A stretch of 15,791 bases of DNA, from assembly GCA_002774575.1 (NCBI GenBank), contig PEXW01000018.1, forward strand, positions 1 through 15,791, read 5' to 3'. Numbering within the stretch: the stretch's first letter is position 1; each line of letters begins with the position of its first letter. The notes beneath the pieces are model-generated. The model had not been told where the DNA came from and ran no database searches. It worked only from the letters and a program-made list of their open reading frames with translations. The DNA comes from Candidatus Kerfeldbacteria bacterium CG08_land_8_20_14_0_20_43_14 (lineage in GTDB: Bacteria; Patescibacteriota; Patescibacteriia; PEXW01). A program made the position numbers and the translations under genes. Of the stretch, positions 12,392 to 15,791 are shown in pieces.

Positions 12392-13678
12392 TTAGGCTTT
12401 TGTATCACCAGGTGGCGCTCCATCGTGCAATCCCAGCCTTTGGTAATATACACTGATAAAGATTACTGAAATACCCAAAGTCGTCCAGGGCCACCAGAGA
12501 TAAGTATTATCGCAGAAGAGCTGGGAATAGATTATCAATAAAACCGCGGTTAGCACAACTGGGGCTATCCACCAAAGCCGCATGGGCTTTTTCAGCTGCC
12601 AGGTGAAATAGGTGGTTAAGGCGACAACCTGCAATAGTATTAAGATGATAACCCAAGGGTGGGCGATATTTTTGCATTCAGAACTTTCAGTTTTTTCAGT
12701 GTTCAAGTTTCCCTGCTCCTGAACAGGAACTTTTTCAACTTCTTCAGCCGCAACTCGAGGATTTTTTTCCGGTTGGTTGGGTTTTTGGACAGAAACTATG
12801 TCAGTGGTCTGGTTGGTTATCGCTGTTTCGCCGCTGACCAGAATCGGTACAACAGCCTGGACTCCGTCAGCTTCGGCAATAACATTGGTCTGGCCGGTTT
12901 TTCCAGCGGTTAATTTTCCGGTTTTGGTAATCTTGGCAACTTTGTTATTGCTGGTTTTCCATTCAACATTGGAAGTAACTTGGTTGCCTTTGGCATCAAG
13001 GCCTTTGGCTACATAATTAACCTCATCGCCTGGATCAGCGGTTAAGGCCGTTTCTGGCTCGATTGTCAAAGTTTTTAACATGCCTGGGGTTATATCCGCG
13101 GTAAAACTGCCGCTAAAGCCCTGGTAGGCGGCAGAAACAATCCAGGAGCCGGCAGTGTGCGGGGTATAGCCATCAGCGGTAACAGTGCCAGTTGGGTCGG
13201 TTGTGGAAAAGCTGGCTTCTGGGGTCACATCCCAGCCATTGCCATTAGCGTCCACGGCAAAAGCCCTGATTGGCAAAAAACCGTCCGCGGTTAGATCAGC
13301 CTGGGTCGGTAGGAAATTCAGCTTAACCGCCGGGCCATGGGTAATGGTTATGCTGGCTGTGGCAGTTAAATTTTCGAACAAGACGGTTAAAGTCCATTTT
13401 CCCTGGGCATTGGCCTCAAATTCGCCCTTTTTGCTTGGCATACCGGTAAAACCGCCGCCATCAAGCTTGAATGTGCTATCTTCGGTGACAATCGAGCTTG
13501 TGCCATTGCTGTAGCTGGCTGTAACCGTAAAAACAGAGGTTTTGCCAGCTTCAATAGTCAGTTGAGCAGGGGAAAGGCTTAAACCCGTTAATTCAGCCGC
13601 AAAAAGCGGTTTAAAAGGCAGAAACAGGAAGGCTAAAGTAATTATAGAAAAGCCGATGGTTTTTTTGATATTTGGCAT
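12392..13678 (-). CDS. Surface protein with three Ig-like (BIG2-type) domains and C-terminal membrane helices
   Basis: 428 aa. Residues 1-28 are a signal peptide ending LFAAE. Three beta-sandwich repeats follow: about 29-113 (LTGLSLSPAQLTIEAGKTSV), about 114-198 (VKLNFLPTQADLTADGFLPI), and about 199-285 (TLTIEPETALTADPGDEVNY then VEWKTSNNKVAKITKTGKLT). The third is the clearest bacterial Ig-like group 2 domain. A charged linker (about 290-335) leads to three membrane helices (about 341-363, 368-387, 393-411), with basic residues between the first two placing that loop inside. The N-terminal Ig stack is thus held outside the cell. Such proteins usually serve in adhesion or as envelope scaffolds; no ligand can be named. 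The gene has a long leader with its own promoter and a possible attenuator. Confidence 0.85.
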   Translation of the reverse strand: MPNIKKTIGFSIITLAFLFLPFKPLFAAELTGLSLSPAQLTIEAGKTSVFTVTASYSNGTSSIVTEDSTFKLDGGGFTGMPSKKGEFEANAQGKWTLTVLFENLTATASITITHGPAVKLNFLPTQADLTADGFLPIRAFAVDANGNGWDVTPEASFSTTDPTGTVTADGYTPHTAGSWIVSAAYQGFSGSFTADITPGMLKTLTIEPETALTADPGDEVNYVAKGLDAKGNQVTSNVEWKTSNNKVAKITKTGKLTAGKTGQTNVIAEADGVQAVVPILVSGETAITNQTTDIVSVQKPNQPEKNPRVAAEEVEKVPVQEQGNLNTEKTESSECKNIAHPWVIILILLQVVALTTYFTWQLKKPMRLWWIAPVVLTAVLLIIYSQLFCDNTYLWWPWTTLGISVIFISVYYQRLGLHDGAPPGDTKA

Positions 13679-13697
13679 GGATTTAGTTAATTAAAAA

Positions 13698-13790
13698 AGG
13701 CTAGTAGTCCTTAAAAATCTTTGGAAAATTCCTAAATCACCCTTAAAACGGGCGATAAATTTTCGAATGATTTCTATTTGCTACTAGCCT
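13698..13790 (-). promoter_or_regulatory. Structured leader element with terminator-like end, upstream of the Ig-domain gene
   Basis: On the minus strand AGGCTAGTAG (13790-13781) pairs perfectly with CTACTAGCCT (13707-13698), directly followed by TTTTTT. The 73 nt between hold a second helix, AAATCA (13773-13768) with TGATTT (13739-13734), which encloses a small CCC/GGG hairpin, plus a weak GGA/TCC hairpin. The ATG lies 20 nt downstream. A terminator stem closing such a large structured loop is unlike a plain terminator and resembles an attenuator or riboswitch expression platform. It matches no class I recognise. Confidence 0.45.
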
Positions 13791-13843
13791 ATTTGATTTT
13801 GAGGCTTTTTGGGGATTTTGCCTTGGTTTAAAGGCAAATGGTT

Positions 13844-13912
13844 TTAGTGAATAATGTGTAGTTCTATATTTTGAAAAGAAAGTGTTTTTGTGTCAAGTTT
13901 ATCCTCCTTCAT
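13844..13912 (-). CDS. Possible 22-codon leader open frame
   Basis: ATG (13912-13910) starts MKEDKLDTKTLSFQNIELHI and runs two more codons to TAA. It overlaps the predicted promoter of the Ig-domain gene, so it could be expressed only from an upstream start. No ribosome site precedes it; the AAGGAGG here lies just inside the frame, and could instead serve a TTG 6 nt later that opens a 10-codon frame. Either may be chance. Confidence 0.15.
   Translation of the reverse strand: MKEDKLDTKTLSFQNIELHIIH
13868..13896 (-). promoter_or_regulatory. Promoter of the Ig-domain gene
   Basis: Minus strand: perfect -35 TTGACA (13896-13891), 17-nt spacer, -10 CAAAAT (13873-13868, 4/6). The start near 13861 gives a leader of about 180 nt that contains the structured element. 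Confidence 0.5.
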
Positions 13913-13988
13913 CCCGTTATTCAACGGGACTTCAGCTGATTCCGCCAAAATTTATTGGTTTTAACAAGGCGGATTTATTTTTGAAATT

Positions 13989-14108
13989 TTGGCTATAGAA
14001 GAGGATATCAGCAATATGGCTTCATTTTTAAAACATTTCGAAGTGACTTTGCCCCTCCTTAAGCAATGTGCGGATATTATTGGTGTTTGTTTGGTGAAAA
14101 TAGATTAG
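13989..14108 (+). CDS. Possible 39-aa small open frame
   Basis: A plus-strand frame open from about 13965 reads, from TTG at 13989, LAIEEDISNMASFLKHF and on to VCLVKID before TAG. An ATG lies inside at 14016. The composition looks protein-like and amphipathic, but there is no ribosome site or promoter, and it is antisense to the leader region. It could also be a gene remnant; an overlapping frame upstream (LIPPKFIGFNKADLFLKFW) has a similar look. Confidence 0.2.
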   Translation: MAIEEDISNMASFLKHFEVTLPLLKQCADIIGVCLVKID

Positions 14109-14109
14109 C

Positions 14110-14142
14110 AAAAAACAGGGCTGTGGTCAAAATTACCGCAGC
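14110..14142 (-). terminator. Rho-independent terminator of the CAP-domain gene
   Basis: Minus strand: GCTGCGGT (14142-14135) pairs with ACCACAGC (14127-14120) with one mismatch and a 7-nt loop, then TTTTTT (14115-14110). It lies 13 nt after the stop codon. Confidence 0.8.
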
Positions 14143-14154
14143 TAGCCAATAAGT

Positions 14155-15618
14155 TTAGATAATACCTACTATTTGGCCCAAAACCTTAACAACCGGAGCG
14201 ATTTTTTGCAGGAAGTGGAATTTGAAGAACAGGAAACCAGCGGCAATGGCAATAACTGTTAAAGTTTGACCAATGACATGGGCGTGTTGGATGCGGATTT
14301 TGACGAATACATTAATTGCCAAGGCAATTATCAGGAAAAACAGGATACCCAGGTAAAAGTTATCCACAAAGCCAAGAATTTTGGTGACCACATCATTTGG
14401 CGCGTGTCCAACTATTTCTTTGGCAATAATTTGCGGCTGACTGGCGGTTTCCGGTGAGGTTGGCTCGTTAGCCTGGGTTTGAGTGGGGACAGTCTTGGTC
14501 TGGGCTAAAGTAGCCGGGGTAATAACATTTATGGAGAAAATTGTCGGGTTTTCAATAATAGTCTTGCCATTGGCGTCAATTAAAGTAAAACTTTCCGAAG
14601 TGGAAGCAACTTCTTTAGGCGCTTTGATTTTCCATTCAAACCTGGCAATATCGCTTGGCTTGGTGTCATTTTCAAGGCTGGCCACGGTTGTTGCGTCGTT
14701 CCAGCTGGAATCCGTGAAAATAGAATTGTGTTTGATGGGATTAGCTGTAACTAGACTGACCTCTCCGGCTTTCCAAGTGGTATTGCCCGAGTTTTTAAAT
14801 TCAGCCCAGACATTAATCACTGCTTCTGGCAATAAAGTAAACTTATTCAAATTTTGCTGAACCAGCTGGGCTTGGATCAAATCAGTCTGATCAGCTTTAA
14901 CTTTTGGCACTGTCTTGGGTTTGGTTGAAGGTTTAATCGCTACCTTGGTCGGAGTTTTGGCTTTAGGCGTTGTAACCTTGGCAACTTGAGTTTTTTTCGG
15001 CACCTGGGTGCCAAACATTTCAACCAGCACAGTAGTTTCCTGTCCGTCCATTTTACCGGTGACGACTGCCACGCCGATTTCTTTGTAGTTTTTATTAATG
15101 ATATTTTCTTTGTGAGTCGGGCTGGCCATTAAAGCACTGTGAGCTGATTCCGGGGTAGTGAAATCGATTGCCAGATTTTCTCCGGCAGTGGTGTAGTCAT
15201 AACCCGTGGCGTCTATCCAGGTCCAAAACCGCTTGCCATCAGGAGTGGTGTGAGCAAAATAATCCCTGGCCAGCATGTCCTTGGCTTTGTTTTGCGCGGC
15301 CAAAGTCAGCAGGGAATTTGAAGTCAAAGAATTAAGATTGTATTCCCGTCTGGATTCGTTGGTTAAAGAAATAATGGTGTTGGCTGTGTAGGCCGCGTAT
15401 TTAGCCTGGTTAGGATAAGCGGCAAACAAAAAAACCGCGCTGGCAATCTTGGCAGCAAGCAGAATGTAGGCATAAGTCTTTAAGGCCCGGGGTCTTAAAG
15501 CGTGCGGTTGGTGATTATTGCCTTCGTGAGGAATAAACCAATGCTTGGCATGATGAACAACATGATGCGCAATCCGGTGACGCAGAGGTTTTTTGTCGAG
15601 AGTTTTTTGGCCACTCAT
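14155..15618 (-). CDS. CAP/SCP-domain surface protein with NBR1-like Ig domain and membrane helices
   Basis: 487 aa. The cytoplasmic N-terminus has nine His within residues 14-39 (AHHVVHHAKHWFIPHEGNNH region), then a membrane helix (about 49-68). Residues about 80-205 form a CAP domain: SRREYNLNSLTSNSLLTLAA, DYFAHTTPDGKRFWTW (His123), GENLA (Glu147), and SPTHKENIINKNYKEIGVAV (His169, Glu180), i.e. the usual His/Glu set. A Lys/Thr/Pro linker (206-245) leads to a beta domain (about 265-366; WAEFKNSGNTTWKAGEVSL, RFEWKIKAP) resembling the NBR1-type Ig fold. A Gln/Thr/Pro linker and two further helices (about 421-439, 449-467) follow. Bacterial CAP proteins are extracellular; their activity is mostly undefined. 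ATG at 15618 gives a good N-terminus. The gene has a strong promoter, a leader of octamer repeats and a terminator. Confidence 0.9.
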   Translation of the reverse strand: MSGQKTLDKKPLRHRIAHHVVHHAKHWFIPHEGNNHQPHALRPRALKTYAYILLAAKIASAVFLFAAYPNQAKYAAYTANTIISLTNESRREYNLNSLTSNSLLTLAAQNKAKDMLARDYFAHTTPDGKRFWTWIDATGYDYTTAGENLAIDFTTPESAHSALMASPTHKENIINKNYKEIGVAVVTGKMDGQETTVLVEMFGTQVPKKTQVAKVTTPKAKTPTKVAIKPSTKPKTVPKVKADQTDLIQAQLVQQNLNKFTLLPEAVINVWAEFKNSGNTTWKAGEVSLVTANPIKHNSIFTDSSWNDATTVASLENDTKPSDIARFEWKIKAPKEVASTSESFTLIDANGKTIIENPTIFSINVITPATLAQTKTVPTQTQANEPTSPETASQPQIIAKEIVGHAPNDVVTKILGFVDNFYLGILFFLIIALAINVFVKIRIQHAHVIGQTLTVIAIAAGFLFFKFHFLQKIAPVVKVLGQIVGII

Positions 15619-15628
15619 AACGATTGAT

Positions 15629-15668
15629 TTAGCGAGTTGGCGAGTTGGCTAGATAGTTAGTTGGGGAG
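15629..15668. repeat. Degenerate 8-nt tandem repeat in the CAP gene leader
   Basis: Five consecutive octamers: TTAGCGAG, TTGGCGAG, TTGGCTAG, ATAGTTAG, TTGGGGAG; consensus about TTGGCGAG. It lies between the predicted transcription start (about 15680) and the ATG, so the CAP mRNA would carry the complementary C/U/A-rich repeats. Confidence 0.75.
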
Positions 15669-15686
15669 GAAGAAAAGTAATAAATA

Positions 15687-15715
15687 ATAATATCACAAAA
15701 TCGCCTGCAAGTCAA
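15687..15715 (-). promoter_or_regulatory. Promoter of the CAP-domain gene
   Basis: Minus strand: -35 TTGACT (15715-15710), 17-nt spacer, -10 TATTAT (15692-15687) preceded by TGA, so both a good -35 and an extended -10. The start near 15680 gives a leader of about 62 nt. Confidence 0.7.
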
Positions 15716-15720
15716 GTATA

Positions 15721-15784
15721 TTGGGAGGTTGGGGAGATGGCAAGATGGCTGATTAGCAAGATAGCGAGTTGGCGAGAGGAGAGA
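15721..15784. repeat. Second tract of the same degenerate 8-nt repeat
   Basis: Eight consecutive octamers from 15721: TTGGGAGG, TTGGGGAG, ATGGCAAG, ATGGCTGA, TTAGCAAG, ATAGCGAG, TTGGCGAG, AGGAGAGA. It lies on the far side of the CAP promoter. The 15-mer TAGCGAGTTGGCGAG occurs in both tracts (15630 and 15762). The repeat length is not a multiple of three, which argues against coding use. Confidence 0.75.
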
Positions 15785-15791
15785 CAAAAGA

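Larger units (their letters stand above)
13679..14154. other. 476-bp gap: leader RNA, small open frames, terminator
   Basis: Contains, right to left, the terminator of the CAP gene (14110-14142), a promoter (13868-13896) and a structured leader element (13698-13790) for the Ig-domain gene. Further hairpins: CCCGTT-ATTC-AACGGG (13913-13928), TCCGCC/GGCGGA (13940-13945 with 13968-13973) and TTTGCC/GGCAAA (about 13817-13837). Minus-strand AAGGAGG occurs twice (13903-13909 and 14054-14060) with no long frame behind it. Confidence 0.6.

Noticed and set aside
1..15791. CRISPR arrays, insertion sequences, prophage genes, alternative TGA code
   Set aside because: No regularly spaced direct repeats with unique spacers, no transposase or phage structural gene, and TGA ends normal genes (ZIP, ApbE).

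Overview
This window most likely comes from a Candidate Phyla Radiation (Patescibacteria, Parcubacteria-like) genome. This is inferred from gene style, not from a marker gene. Genes are short and often abut or overlap, many are membrane or cell-surface proteins with Gln/Asn/Pro-rich linkers, and almost no gene has a Shine-Dalgarno sequence. Base composition is moderately AT-rich. TGA is a normal stop (for example at 747-749 and 4344-4346), so the Gly-TGA code of Gracilibacteria/SR1 does not apply.

Layout. Left (1-2102): a ZIP metal transporter cut by the window edge converges on a phosphomannomutase/phosphoglucomutase. Centre-left (2301-5254) is a compact three-gene redox cassette: a membrane-tethered ferredoxin-NADP reductase-like flavoprotein, an ApbE-type FMN transferase, and a ferric-reductase-like bis-heme membrane protein. 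The last two overlap by 4 nt (ATGA). Together they look like a route for NAD(P)H electrons across the membrane. Next (5240-6484) come two divergent members of one small secreted/anchored protein family, one apparently truncated, separated by a GC-rich, hairpin-rich gap that may encode a structured RNA.

Region 6485-7760 is a decayed accessory patch. It holds a frameshifted remnant of a PEP-utilising 'mobile' domain, a cluster of GC hairpins, a 41-nt partial copy of a tRNA, and the intact tRNA-Pro(CGG) lying inside a perfect 18-bp inverted repeat.

Centre-right (7887-12347) is conserved: uppS; then a membrane protein, a CBS-pair protein and mutM as a tight operon; then a DUF212 (PAP2-like) phosphatase divergent from uppP. 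UppS makes undecaprenyl diphosphate and UppP recycles it, which together with the hexose-phosphate mutase points to cell-envelope polymer synthesis.

Right (12392-15791, minus strand): two large surface proteins, one with Ig-like domains and one with a CAP/SCP domain plus an NBR1-like Ig domain. The first has a long leader containing a closed multi-helix element followed by a T-tract. The second has a good promoter and a leader made of degenerate 8-nt repeats.

Promoters across the window often show an extended -10 (TGn-TATAAT-like) located very near the start codon, suggesting leaderless or short-leader mRNAs.
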